Part shown: piece after piece, positions 11,060-22,405 of the stretch
Position numbering within the stretch: the stretch's first letter is position 1
How the letters are laid out: every line of letters starts with the position of its first letter
NCBI GenBank assembly: GCA_963970005.1
Contig: CAXAMN010005280.1
Span: 237,328 to 301,327 of the forward strand
DNA length: 64,000 nt
Direction: 5' to 3'
Source of the DNA: Durusdinium trenchii
Lineage: Eukaryota; Sar; Dinophyceae; Suessiales; Symbiodiniaceae
Translations under genes and position numbers: made by a program
The notes under the pieces: generated by a model
The model's input: only the letters and a program-made list of their open reading frames with translations
Databases searched by the model: none
Told to the model about the DNA's origin: nothing

Positions 11060-11740
11060 TAATGTTGTGGGGCGAAGCTGACATCGCAGCCACACCGAAG
11101 GGGTAGAAATACAAAGTAGAAGACATAGGGTCTGGGGGGGGTGCCCTTTTTCGCTCTGCTTCCGGGAGGAGTTGGAGGTGAAAAAGGGCACCCCTCAAGA
11201 AGTGAGGCGCGCTTGCCGGCGGCGTGTTGCGAATCAGTGAGCAGAGACGGCGGTGGGGGTTCATGTGCGAGGCAATGGGTAGGGTAGGTGAGGAGATAGT
11301 TATTTATAAAATGTGTGTATAGGTAGAGTGGACAAAGAGCAGCCGGAAGGGGTGAGGTTGATATTGGAGCGACTGGAGTGTGTAAGATGAAGTGGTAGGC
11401 TAACATTATGGATGAAGTTGGCATCGCAGGTACGCGAGAGGAGGTAGAAACAGATGGTAGAAGTAAAACGGGTGGTGCTCTTTTTCGTCAGGTGAAAAAG
11501 GGCACCCTCAAAGATTTTATGTGAGTTCGTCAGCTGCGTGTTGGTAATGAGTGACCAGAGACAGTCGTGGGCGATGCTATCGGTAGGCTTCCTGAGGACA
11601 CACATATACATATATATATATACATATATATATATATGTATGGAGAGTGGACAAAGAGGAGCTGGAAGTGGTGAAGTGGATATGGCTGTCAGTCGAAAAG
11701 AATGGAAAGAGATAGTAGAATACAGACTGGGGAAGGTTGG
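11060..11740. repeat. Two diverged direct repeats, each holding a GGTGCCCTTTTT hairpin
   Basis: Copy 1 (about 11060-11400) and copy 2 (about 11400-11740) share blocks in the same order: GACATCGCAG / GGCATCGCAG, TAGAAA, a hairpin, GTGTTG..AGTGA, and GAGTGGACAAAGAG. The offset is about 320-341 bp. The hairpins are 11137-11194 (arms GGGGTGCCCTTTTTC and GAAAAAGGGCACCCC) and 11474-11506 (a 7-nt loop). The same arm sequence recurs at 12.3-13.0 kb. Confidence 0.6.
11602..11641. repeat. (AT)n / ATACATAT microsatellite
   Basis: An AT-alternating tract inside the second copy of the 11-kb direct repeat. Confidence 0.9.
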
Positions 11741-12263
11741 GTATGGTGTGTTGGTCTATGTTTTACGTTTTAAGTGAGTTGACTGATTAGATATCCCCTT
11801 GTTCTCATGTAAGCTTGGAATGTAGCAACAGCTGGCCACTTCAAATGGCGCCAAACTGCTAACCTCTGTGGTAGGATGCAACGTGGAATGTCATAAGTAC
11901 AAAATAGTTGAATAATTGTATGAGATGACACATATGAATACATGTGACTGGTACAGCAAGGAGATTGTAGAAATTCAAGACGATGGTCCATGTCCACGTC
12001 ATTTTCCGGACGCTTGCACAGCCCGTGCAGGGCGACGCAGTGTTGCACAGTGGCCCGACGAAGCACGAGTTGGATTGAAATCCGTACATAGAGGGTGCAC
12101 CCCGTCTACGGCCCATTGAGCATATCAACAATCAATCACAGCCTATGGCTCAAGGCATCTGAGCCAAAGATCACTAGAATGTACTTGAAATTGAGTGGTA
12201 CCTTTCCTGGCAAAGGCAGGTGGCAAGTTTCACGATTAGGGCGGATGCACCTTTGTTATTAAG

Positions 12264-13152
12264 GGCCTGCGAGAGAACCGGATTGAAGAGAGCACTCCCT
12301 ATGTGGTAGGGTTGGGGGCAGGGGCGTCGGAGACAAAAGGTTCTGACTTCCGTAGCAAGGTCTAGTTGCTGGACTGAAAAGGGCACCCCACATGGGGCGC
12401 ATGATGCCATCTGTTCAGGCATCTGCGAGAGAACCGAACGGAAGAGGCCACACCCTATCTGGTGGGAGTTCACGTGGCTTGGGGGGTTAGGGCAGGAGAG
12501 AGACGCGATTGCACTGGGCAAGCGTTGGAGAATAGCTTAGGGGTGTCCTTTTTTGTCCGTAGCAAGGTCGAGTTGCTGGACTGGCAAGCTCACCCCACAT
12601 GGGGTGCATGATGCCATGTGTTGAAGGCCTGCGAGAGAACCCGACTGAAGAGGGCACTCCGGGGTGCCCTTTTTTATCCGTAGCAAGATCTAGTTGCTGG
12701 ACTGAAAAGGGCACCCCACATGGGGCGCATGATGCCATCTGTTCAGGGCCTGCGAGAGAACGGAACTGAAGAGCTTTTGTCCGTGGCAAGGTCGAGTTGC
12801 TGGACTGTCAAGCTCACCCGAAATGGGGCGCAGGATGCCATCTCTATGTGGTGGGGTTGGGGGCAGGAGAGAGAAGCGATTGCAGCGGGCTCTGAATAGC
12901 GTAGGGGTGCCCTTTTTTGCCCGTAGCAAGGTCTAGTTGCTGGACTGAAAAGGGCACCCCACATGGGGTGCATGATGCTATTTGTTCAGGGCCTGCGAGG
13001 GAACCGGACTGAAGAGGGCACTCCCCATGTGGTGGGAGTTCACGTCGAATCGGGGGTTGTTGAAGGCACGAGAGAGGAGATGGCAGCGAGCAAGCGTTGG
13101 AGGCGGAGCCATTCACGTGAACTCCGACCGCATACGGGGTGCCCTCTTCAGG
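12264..13152. repeat. Array of hairpin-forming repeats (MITE/foldback family)
   Basis: At least five copies of a block starting GCCTGCGAGAGAACC begin at about 12264, 12421, 12626, 12747 and 12990. A full unit continues through GAAGAGGGCACTCC, a variable middle, GGGGTGCCCTTTTTTG, TCCGTAGCAAGGTCTAGTTG, AAAAGGGCACCCC and CATGGGGCGCATGATGCC. Several copies are internally deleted. Perfect 13-bp arms form hairpins at 12661-12717 and 12904-12960. No ORF explains the array. Confidence 0.8.
13009..13151. mobile_element. MITE-like element with 37-bp terminal inverted repeats
   Basis: The left arm 13009-13045 (begins CTGAAGAGGGCAC, ends GAGTTCACGT) and the right arm 13115-13151 are inverted copies matching at 32 of 37 positions. 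About 69 bp lie between them. It is non-coding. Size and symmetry fit a MITE or the end unit of the adjoining array. Target-site duplication is not clear. Confidence 0.55.
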
Positions 13153-13435
13153 CCGACAGCAACGCCAGTTCTCTTTCCATGGCCTCCTGAGCCCCTCGTG
13201 ATGCTGATGATGCACTCTTCGCCGTCAATTACATCACCGGCATCATATCACCCCTCAAGCCACTCATTTTTCACTACCAAGTGGCCCGCCTCTTTTTGTC
13301 GCTCTCCCACACCAGGCTCTGGGTTCACCCCTCCAAAAAGTAGAAACCACGCAACCACCCCCCCCCACATCCCCTTTACTTACTTCGTTCGCTCCAACAA
13401 CCTCAATCAAGCCCAGCCTACCGGCTGGCTTTCGT

Positions 13436-13570
13436 GATATATATATATATATAAAATATATATCCTCTCACGCGTCATAGTCTCTAGACATGTCTGGATC
13501 AAACAAAGTCAGCTTCTTTTCCGGACATGGAAGAACCCTTCCAAAGATATTTATATATATATATATACAC
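13436..13570. repeat. Two (AT)n tracts
   Basis: AT-alternating runs at about 13436-13464 and 13549-13567. Confidence 0.85.
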
Positions 13571-13680
13571 AGTGTGAATTTTGTGAATCCTGTCTGCCAG
13601 GTTCTCCATGACATGTCCGTCTGTTCGAACACTATCGATCCGCATGCTTCCATTCGGCCCGAGAGTCAGGGGGCTTAGGC

Positions 13681-13690
13681 NNNNNNNNNN
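13681..13690. other. Assembly gap (10 N)
   Basis: A run of exactly ten N. True length is unknown. Confidence 0.99.
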
Positions 13691-13908
13691 AAAAACAGTT
13701 TCCGCGCCAGGGGCGCCCTTTGCTTGTTGTGTGAGCTTGGGATCCGGGAATCCCTGACACTGCTACCAGTGTGGTATCACTCCGATTCCACAACACAGTA
13801 ATAGTTATATTGTGGAGTATGGCTCTTTATCGAGTCAGCGCTTGAATATTTGTTTCCCAGGTCCTCGTTGCGAGTGTCCCTCAGGCAGCTCGCACAGTTT
13901 AACGCGTT

Positions 13909-15375
13909 TCATAACCCATAGCAATCGGCACTCCATATCTCTCCTATGGTTTCACTAGCTGTTGAATGGTTTTTGTTCAACTCGCTCGTCGTGCAAAGCC
14001 CTTCTGGAATAAGCTGCCGAGGAAAGAACCGAGGAGCCGCTGAATTCAAGCTTGCCTCAAAAGATCTCAAAGGCGCAGCATTTGAGAAGGGCGCCAGTTC
14101 ACGATAGTTGAGCTTGAATTCGCAAGAACATATGCAGCTGTAAAAAGGAATTGAACCAAGACACTCCAGAAACTCCAGAAACAGAGTGGACACTTTGAGC
14201 TGTAGCCGTTCCTTTCTTGGCATCATCAGGCCGTGAAGTATCGGTGGCTTCTTCTGCCTGCCGAATTCAGTCCGCAATGTTTGTTGCGACAAAAAGTAAG
14301 TTGTCTCACTGTGGACAAACGCTGTCAGCGTCACTTGAGGCTTCATCTCTTGCCGCTCTTTCTTTGACTGCCGCCTTGGCATTCCGACTCTGCCCGCACA
14401 CAACCACACCTCATACTTAAGAATTGGGAAACTGTTGATACAAAAATCATCCACGCTCTTTATCTGAAGAACACACAACTCCAATTCCTGGACGGCGGGC
14501 ATACTGAAGTAGTTGCGTGAACAACTATGATCAACTATACATAGGGCAACAATGCGTCTTGCCCTCGGCGGCTTCCTTCGCATGCATATGGTCTTACCGG
14601 GGGTGACTATGTGCGCCAAGGCACTCATTTGATTTTCGCTCCAGAGGCCTCTGCTTCACTTGGGCAACTTCAAAATAATCATCCATTCCTTCACTGTCAT
14701 CATCCTGCAAGTCGAAAGCATTTGGAAGCACACATAACTGTTTCGTCGAAGAAGCTTCTCCAATGCAGGCTTTGTCGTCTTATGATCTCCGAACAGCATC
14801 TTGCCTCTTTTGCCGCTGCTTCTGCAGCACGCCGGGCCTTGCATGGGGGTTGGTTTTTGTTTTATGAGCCATCCAATTCAAATCTTGACGCATTCAGGAA
14901 TGCCCTACAATGTTCTACAGCGCCCGACATGCAAAGTTACCACTACACTTGCTGCTTTGTAGTCTCAATTCCTTTCCCACCTCCCGTTGTCGCTTACGTT
15001 GCTGCCGTCGCAATTGTGAAGGGGTCAACGTTTGACGCAGCGATTTCACCTGAGACTAGCTTAAACCAGGAACGCCAAGATGTTCACCCGTAACTCGAAG
15101 CAAAGCTCCAAAAGAATATATGCTCTGTGCCTGCGTAGGCTGCTCCCCACTGTCCTCACATATCGGCACGGCTGGCCCCCCAAACTGTCGCAAAGTGGGG
15201 AACTGAGCGTCCTTGGTTTCGTCTTTGTCCTCAATATATGACGTGAAATCAAACTCGACCACTTCAATAAAGTGAAATCAAACTGGACCACTTCAAGCTC
15301 ATTCTGGAAAACGAAAACGGACTTGTTCGTTGCGACAGCCTGCTTGTCTTTCCCCCTCTTCTCAACTTCTCTGTC
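13909..15375 (-). CDS. Multi-exon host gene, unrecognised charged protein
   Basis: Exons read on the minus strand: 15375-15131, 15049-14981 (23 codons), 14837-14805 (11), 14704-14660 (15), 14389-14321 (23), and one starting at 14257 (end uncertain). All these introns fall between codons. Donors are GCACAG, GTGGGA, GCAAGA, GTGAAG and GTTTGT, and every intron ends in AG. The product has a beta-rich part (KSVFVFQNELEVV), a basic helix (QLRRQQRKRQRE, then ARRAAEAAAKE), an acidic patch (DDDSEGMDDYFEV) and a Ser/Asp-rich tail. A last exon may end at the stop at 13909 (GEIWSADCYGL). A 29-bp duplication breaks the first exon. The family was not recognised. Upstream exons beyond 15375 are unresolved. 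Intermediate exons in 14420-14650 are possible. Confidence 0.55.
15244..15301. repeat. 29-bp tandem duplication inside a coding exon
   Basis: TGAAATCAAACTCGACCACTTCAA at 15244 is repeated at 15273 with one base changed, a period of 29 bp. The exon 15131-15375 is 245 nt with both copies. With one copy it would be 216 nt, exactly 72 codons without a stop. Confidence 0.85.
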
Positions 15376-16370
15376 CTGGGTTTGACAACTGCAAGGGACA
15401 TGAGCCTTCCATGCGCTTTCGCATCGATGCGAGGATCAAAGTGGAGAAACAACTGCAGCAATGGTGGATTAACGATTGCGGATTACCGTCTGAATTGTGT
15501 GGCCCAGTGCGACCAAACGATGCCGGAAATATCCTTGGTTTCTCAGATCAGAATTCTGAACGAAGTGAGGAAGGGTGCTGCTCGCCTTCAATTTTCTGGC
15601 GCGGAGGTTGCACAGAGATGTATAAATCATCCAAAGGCAAGGATACGGAGAAAACACTGCAACTTGAATTCATCAGAGCGGGCGCGTCAAAGGCGGCATT
15701 TGATTTGGTTTTTCCATCTCACCTGTCTGTTAAAAGGTTGCTAGTGTTTGTGTTGATGTAGGCCTAACAGCATGAGGTTTCATGTTTAATGTTATTTTGT
15801 TGGATCGTTAGAGGTTCGCAAACGCTATTGCTTGCAACACTTCGGACCCTCGCAGCTCGACGTTACCTGCCCTTGTCTCGAGGTTGTCTACTTTGGACAT
15901 ATATACCCCCCAGGACCGCTGTTTTGAGTGATTGATGCCAAATCCGGTTTTTATATTTTGAGGGATTTCAATCAAAACCCTATTACACAATATTACACAT
16001 AAATACTGTACTTGAAAAAGGAAACACGCACGCACACACACCTTGACAAGGTTTCATTCAGTGAAAGAATCCACGAGGAAATGAATGCAAGCACGGTAAG
16101 TGTGCTGAGTCAGTCGACTTGCTTGAAGGTGTTTGAACAAAGCGGTTTGAATCTCGCACACTCAACTGCGAAGCTGCTGCAGATCGGCGGCAAATTGGTT
16201 TGGGAGAGTCTCATGAAAACTACCATGGAAACAAAAAATAGCATGAAAAAGTGCTGTGGTGTCACGATGCAGGTACGTCAGCAAGCGTCCTTGCTGATAT
16301 CCTAGGGTCGTATGAGGAGTTTCGTTGGATGGAGCTTCATACGCCCTCTCCATCCCCCTGCTGTGAGAAT
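15376..16370. other. No supported gene
   Basis: A minus-strand stretch near 15400-15461 (FDPRIDAKAHGRLMSLAVV) after TTGCTGCAG may be an upstream exon of the gene at 13.9-15.4 kb, but its donor could not be placed. The rest is featureless. Confidence 0.4.
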
Positions 16371-16379
16371 GGGTTTGAA

Positions 16380-19310
16380 AAAGTGGAAGGAAAGTAGGCC
16401 CTTAGGAACAGGGCGTGACACACACAAATTGCCGCATTGCGGCGCGCTCTGGCATCGGTTTTTCTCTTTCAAAAAATCGTTTGCCGCAGCCGGGTGCCCC
16501 TTGGCCAGGTATAGAGGTCGATGAGATTGTGGACTGCTGTGGTGGCTGCGGTGGCGGGGTAGGTGTACTTGTGAATGGTGCGGATTCTGGATGCCAGGCT
16601 GGAAAGGCACAATCGATGGCTGCCGGTGGAAGCAGCACCTCGAATCTTCCAAGGCTGGGAAGGCTGTATGTAGGTGATTGTGCGGGAAGGGAGGTCGATG
16701 TTGAAGCCTAGGAGGTGGTAGTCCTCCACCGGTTCAAGTTCCACTGGATCCCCAAAGAAATCGGGGTGGATGAGGGTTTGAATGGCGGGACGAATTGTTC
16801 GTTATGAGTGATAAAACGGTTGTCCACGTAGCTAAGTGAAATGGAGGTGGGTGTGGTTGAGGAGGTCGTTGCGCAGTTGGTTCCCGTGCTCAATAAGTGT
16901 AATGGCTACGTTGCATAGGGCCGGTGAGGGTTGGGATCCAATCCCCGCTCCACGAATTTGTTGGTAAGTGTTGGATGGTATTGGTGAAAGTGGTGCCAGA
17001 GTTGTGGGATTGAGAGTTGGTCTTGGTGTTGGGTGGGGGTTGAGGTGTTGAAGGATGATGTCAAAAGCTCGGATGGTTACCTGGAAGAGGTTGCCTGCCA
17101 AAGAATGGTAGCATGAAATGATAGTGCAACTGTTTTCTCCTTGAGATGGACGATGCTGTAGCGGAAGCCCCATTTGTATCGTGTGCGCAGGGTTGCTGAA
17201 ACGGTTGCCTGGAGGTGGTCACTGAGGTTGCCTGGTGAGGTGGGGCATTGGCTGGAAAAGCTCCCGCGATTGCTAGGTGGCAAGGGCGCTATTGCTGAGG
17301 ACAAAAAATGCGGAGTTGTTGAGTTCATGATCCGCATGGTGGAGGACTACCTGGTCGCCCAAGTGTTCTTGGAGTTGGCGGAGCAATCTGGCTGTGAAAT
17401 GAGGCTGGTTGTGGAGGCGTTGTAAATGGTGTTGCCATTGCTGTTCTAGGAAAGTGTCGGCTTGTTGAGGGAGCATGTGTGCGTAGCCATCGCTGCAGTG
17501 CTTTGTGGAAGGTGGTGAAGTATTGGTTTTTGGTAGGGTAGTACGTGCTGTTCATGCTGGGATCGAGAAAGATGTGGAGATGGGCGGGGAGGGTAAGGTC
17601 GGAAAGAGTGAGGATGTAGTGTCCGTCGGTCGTGGGGTGGTCAGGATTGGTCAAGAGTGGTCGGAGCTGGGCGCATGCACATGGCAGGGCGGCGGCGTCT
17701 GCTGGTGGAATACTGAGTTCTTCCCATTTTTGATGGTTGTGCAATTTGCTGCGTAGGGTGCAATGAGCAGCTTCGCGCAGTTTGCAAGTGGGAAGATGGA
17801 AGGGAATGGCATGAGTGATGTATTGTCGTAGCGGGGATTTGAGCCTTTGCTGAGTGTTGTAGTTGAAGTTGGTGTGCGCGAGGAAGGGAAGGGTGAGCGG
17901 GGCATTGGTGCGAGGCGGAGTCAGGTTGCGGTAGAGCATGGCTTTGGTAATAATCTGGAGTGCCTTGGTGCGGCCAGGCTCTTCAAGGTTAGAGGCCATA
18001 CGGCGAATGGCATAGAGCTCCAGGTCGGTGCGGCGGCCGCTGCGCAGCTGTTTCGCTGCTTCAAGGGAATCTTCAAGGGAGTGAGGGCGTGGTGTTTGGA
18101 TGAGGTGAAAAGGTGGGCGCTTGGCGTTTGCCAGCCTTGGGCTTTGAGCTTAAGGTGGTGGGAAATGAAGGGCCAGTTCAAAGGTGGCATCCACTTGGAG
18201 ATGTGGTTGCGTTCATGGATCCATGCTTGGTCGTTGTCGTGGAGGAGAGTTGGATGGTGGTGGTTCTGCTGAGATGGGGATGTTGTTTTAGAATTGCTTA
18301 AGCTTGGCTCTGCGGTTGTGCTCGCGATGGGGGATGCCAATAGCAGTGGTGCCATTCAATGTAAAATGGCCATGTTGGTGGTAGGTACGTTGTGAGAGGT
18401 GGAGGTTGACTTGGAGTTTGATACACACGGAAATGGGTGCGAGAAAGTGGTGGAAGTGGTAGGTGCGTGGGAGCACATTGAGATGGCGAAAGCGCTCCTT
18501 CGCCATTGTTGAGAGCGTTGTGTGGTGGAGGGGTATGCAAAGAGTAGTGTGAACATCTCAGGCCTGTGGCGAAAATTGCGTCGGCTCGCTCGATGTAGGT
18601 GGCTTTGTAGATAAGGGTTGAGAGGGCTCTGTGGAGCCGAAAAGGGTGGAGCATGTTGTCATGGTGGGGCGATGTCTGTGCTGTGGCGCTGAGTCAGCAC
18701 GCAAGGGCTGCGCCAACGGCGACAAGATTTCGCAGTGTCTTCAACGGGGCGCGGTTGAGTTTGGCAAGTAGCTGCTTCTTTCAGCTGGTTGCAGGCGGAC
18801 TTTTGGAGGATCCGGAGGATATCCTGTGCTGAGGCCTGTATGGCTTCGCCAAAGGCCGTGATCCACTTGTTGATAGCTTGGATGGACCAGGCCTCGGGGA
18901 CGTCGCCTTTGAGGGCTGGGTGGCTGGGTTGGAGAATGTCTTCCAACGTGGGGGGCTGCCGCAGTGCCGGGGGCGTCAGTGGGCAGAGGGAGTGTGGAGG
19001 AGCGGGGTGTATGAGTTCGCTTTGCTTCTTTGCGCGGAGTAAGGGCGAGGGCGTGTGAGGCCAATTTGTCCCTGGCACGTTGTAGCTCCTCGTTTTCCGC
19101 TTGGTGTTCGTAGGGCCGAGCCTTCTGCTGCCGCAGGCGCGTGAACGATGAGGCGGGCGACGAGGAGGTCGACCAACGGCGCCATGAAAGCACGGGCCTG
19201 GGTGGTCTTGCTGGGGATATCAGTGCCCTTGGTACGGTGAAGTGCCTCGGTGGCGCCGTCGAAGTCAAGACGCTTCTCGCGGATTTCCTGCAGGAGGTGA
19301 GTGACAAATT
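16380..19310 (-). pseudogene. Degenerate reverse-transcriptase element with YVDN motif
   Basis: Read on the minus strand in shifting frames, pieces occur in RT order. They are: a charged coiled segment (EELQRARDKLAS, about 19090), a helical region (EAWSIQAINKWITAF, about 18870), a C-x-C then GHYILTLSDL block (about 17680-17610), RYSIVHLKEKTVALSFHA (about 17150-17100), a motif-B-like GAGIGSQPSPALCN (about 16910), SLSYVDNRF as motif C (about 16830), then LLGFNIDLPSRTITYIQP. Motif C has Asn where RTs normally have the second Asp. There are at least five frame changes, so it is dead. It looks like a LINE-type or unclassified RT and not copia. The strand is the same as the host exons. Confidence 0.5.
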
Positions 19311-19343
19311 ACCGATTCTGCAATCTGTATTGCCTGTTCCCTT

Positions 19344-19831
19344 TCATGTTCCACTTTGTTCGTTTGCTCTCTGTTCCCTGGGTTGAGTTTTCTTGACAAT
19401 GGTCCTTCTGTGGGAATTGCTCCCTGGTTGGCTGCTTGTATCATCACACGATGGCCATGATATTGTGCTGCGGTTGATCTCCAAGCTCCTTCTGGCTAAG
19501 TAGTTTCCTGCGTTTAGCCCTCCCAACATATCATAGCTGATTATAGCGAGGGTATTTGGCGCTTGTTCTACAAAGCCTCGATTGAGAATCAATCCACTGC
19601 CAATTCTCCTGGCATAGTCTCTGAGATTGTCCACCCTGCGTCCATCTTCTTCACTCTGCCTCTCAGAGTTTCCATCATCAATGGATAGCGTTCTTCAACA
19701 TGCTTGTAAAGTCTCCACATTGCAAAGGTCATTGCTGCAAAACCAATGACAATGATCATGACGATTGTGATTTCCCAGTTTCTCTTGCAATCTTTCACTT
19801 CCAATCTGCACTGTTCAATCTCTCTTGGAAA
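19344..19831 (-). pseudogene. C-terminal membrane tail of the copia polyprotein
   Basis: After RNase H the minus strand encodes EITIVMIIVIGFAAMTFAMW, about 20 hydrophobic residues, followed by basic and acidic residues (19589-19804). A further open block runs to 19344 in another frame (DNLRDYARRIGSGLILNRG). A single membrane segment after RNase H is not part of the standard copia layout. Its role is unknown. Confidence 0.45.
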
Positions 19832-21745
19832 TCAACTTGCGTCTGTAACCAGTGGCCGCAAGCCCTCCAATGCTACAATCCTGACAATCATCTTGGCAAT
19901 TTTGTTGACCTTGCCTGCAAACTTCGTTTTCTCTTCATAGGCCCATCTCTCAAGCTCTCCAACTCTTGTTTGCTCTTCATTGTGCCAAAAGCCAAAAAGG
20001 TTCAACAAGAGCCTGATTCTTTCGCCTCCTAACGGCTTTGTATTGATGTCTGCTATGTTGCTGTCTGTTGGTACTTGTACCATTGAAGCCTTTCCTGTTC
20101 TGAACCCACAGCAAATGTCCATCTAAGTGTCTCACTTTTCCATCTCCTCTTTTCATCACAGGCTGGCGCGCACTTGGCGAATGGGTGAAAATGTAATGGT
20201 CCAGTCCAAAGCGCAAACTCAAGAATTGAGCGAATGTAGATTCCATCTGACGCTGGAGACACCATTGCACGCAACTCTGCTTCACATGAAGATAAGCTAA
20301 TGATCTTCTGTGTCCGGCTGCAGTTGAACAATGGGCACTTGTTCATTGCATGGAACGCTCCTGACGTTGACTTTCTGTGGCTTTTGCTCCCACTCCAGTC
20401 TGAATCTGAGAATGTTTCCAAACACCAATAGCTCTCCCCGTTCTTCCACAACTACTAGACAATAGTCCATAGTCCTCTTCAAGTATCCTAGGAATTTATT
20501 TCTTCAAGTTCTTGAAGCCATTTCCTCCACTGCAAGTGCTACATCATACCTCTCTTGACGTAGGTAGATTTCTGAATAGGCTAATCCTCTCGGGATCATT
20601 CAAGATCTCTGGCTTGTCTCCCACCTGGATGGAGTTGTCTGATGGTAGTTGTTGAAGTTTGATCTTGCCAATCTGCTCCTCATAGGCTTTCAACATCTGC
20701 TGGATGTAGTTGCCTGGTTGGGCCCATACTCCGCCAACTTCTAATTTGTAATTTTTCTCAGGAACTTGAACTCATCACCAACCTTCTCTCAATTTTGCCC
20801 ACACTGGTGTCAAACCTGTCTTGAATCTTTGGAATTGGAAGAAAGATTTCATTATTTCTTTGTTGTACATTGAACACAAGTCATCCACATGGATCAAAAT
20901 GATACTCTTCTCACTTCTTCCTAGGCGTGGGCACTCAGCACTGAACTTGTAATGGGGTTGCTCGGTGAGGTACTCTGTGAAAAGTCAAACCACGTTTTAG
21001 TTCCAACTCTTTGTCCAGGTAAAGTTCTCTTCGCCAAGAATTCGTCTCCTCTCAAGTTCAGTTTCGAAGGTTTCTCCTGCGGAACTTGTAAGAAAGCATC
21101 TTTCACATCAAGGCATCCTAGCTTTTGACAAAATGCTCCTTCTCCCTCTCTGGCTTCCTCCTCCTCACTGACTCTCCGCAAGAATGTTGTGGGTAGAAGT
21201 TTCAGTACATGTCCTGAAGTTGCTGGTGGGAAAATGTCAGCTCTCTTCCCTTCAGCGAAGGCAAGTTCTCTTGCAACTGGCCTGATCTTCTCTTCCACCT
21301 TTTGCTTGTTGCTCCATCTCCATGGTAATGAGTTTTCTTTCTCCAGTCATACACATTGCGCGTTGTCACCTTCTTGTCACTGTCTCTCTAGCACTTGCAC
21401 CTTCTGACGTCTTTTCTCTTCAACCTCATCAGCTACTCTGTCTATCCACTCTTCTGGATCTTCTTCTGGTTCATGTTCTCCATCACGCCATAAGCATTCA
21501 TGTCCATTCAATTCACCTTCTTCTTCCTCACCCCCTTCTTCTTCCCAGTCTTCTTCATCAAATTCTTCTGCAACTGGGGATTGCTCTTCATCTGCATAGT
21601 AGAGATCTTCTCCTGCAACCTTCACCAAGTTGATCTTGAACCTCTTGCTTGAATCCTCTGCTGGCCGAAGTTTCTTCATAGGGCTTACTTCTTCAAGCAA
21701 CTCAAATGCTTCCCTTGGTGTTGAAGTTGCTGATGATGACCTCAA
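19832..21745 (-). pseudogene. copia reverse transcriptase and RNase H, broken
   Basis: An acidic linker (EEFDEEDWEEEGGEEEEGE, about 21550) leads to RT: FAEGKRADIFPPATSGH, LGCLDVKDAFLQVPQEKP (motif A, about 21100), and SIILIHVDDLCS (motif C, about 20900). RNase H follows: SDSDWSGSKSHRKSTSG (about 20390), SLSSCEAEL (about 20280), and VPTDSNIADINTKPLGGER (about 20060). The frame changes between about 20900 and 20480. Confidence 0.7.
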
Positions 21746-22105
21746 TGAAGATTGTATAGGTGTATATAACTGGATTGGGTTGGCCTGCTGGCAATGATGT
21801 AGATGGGAACGCGTTCACCTTCTCAAGCGTCTCTCATCTGCAAAGAGAACTTTCTGATTCTTACTTGGCGTTACTTCTCCATGCAAGTGGCTTCATTCCA
21901 CCTCTCTTTTTTCATTGCTTCTACCGTGATTTCCAGCGGGGCTGGAATCGGTATTGGCTCTGGGAATAGCGCCTCTTCATTCTCTGAACCACTTCCTCCC
22001 TCAAGAGCTTTTGCCATAACTGCTTCTGCACCTTCGCCCTTGAATTTCAACATTGCACACTCTCGGGGAATGTCTGTTTGCGCTGCTGGCAGTGCTTCTG
22101 CTCTT

Positions 22106-22286
22106 CCTACTAGCAATGGCCTCCAACCTAAGACCACTAGCAATGGCCTCCGACCTTCTAGCAATCGCCTCCAACCTAAGAGCGGTGGCCTCCAACCTAC
22201 TAGCAATGGCCTCCAACCTTCTAGCAATGGCCTCCAACCTAAGAGCGAGGGCCTCCAACCTACTAGCAATGGCTTTTGCTTGCATG
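22106..22286. repeat. 21-bp tandem repeat within copia pol
   Basis: About eight copies of CTAGCAATGGCCTCCAACCTT-like units lie end to end between the integrase and RT regions. Being a multiple of three, the array keeps all frames open. On the minus strand it gives LLxGWRP-type 7-residue repeats or RLEAIAS repeats, depending on frame. Confidence 0.9.
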
Positions 22287-22405
22287 AGGGGGCCCCCCCT
22301 GGCACAGGTGGCGGGTGGGGGCTGAGTGACGAAGTCTGAAGGTGAACCGGAAAAAGAACAACTCAGGATGACGAAGTCCCGGAAATAGGGTAGCACCACA
22401 AACCA

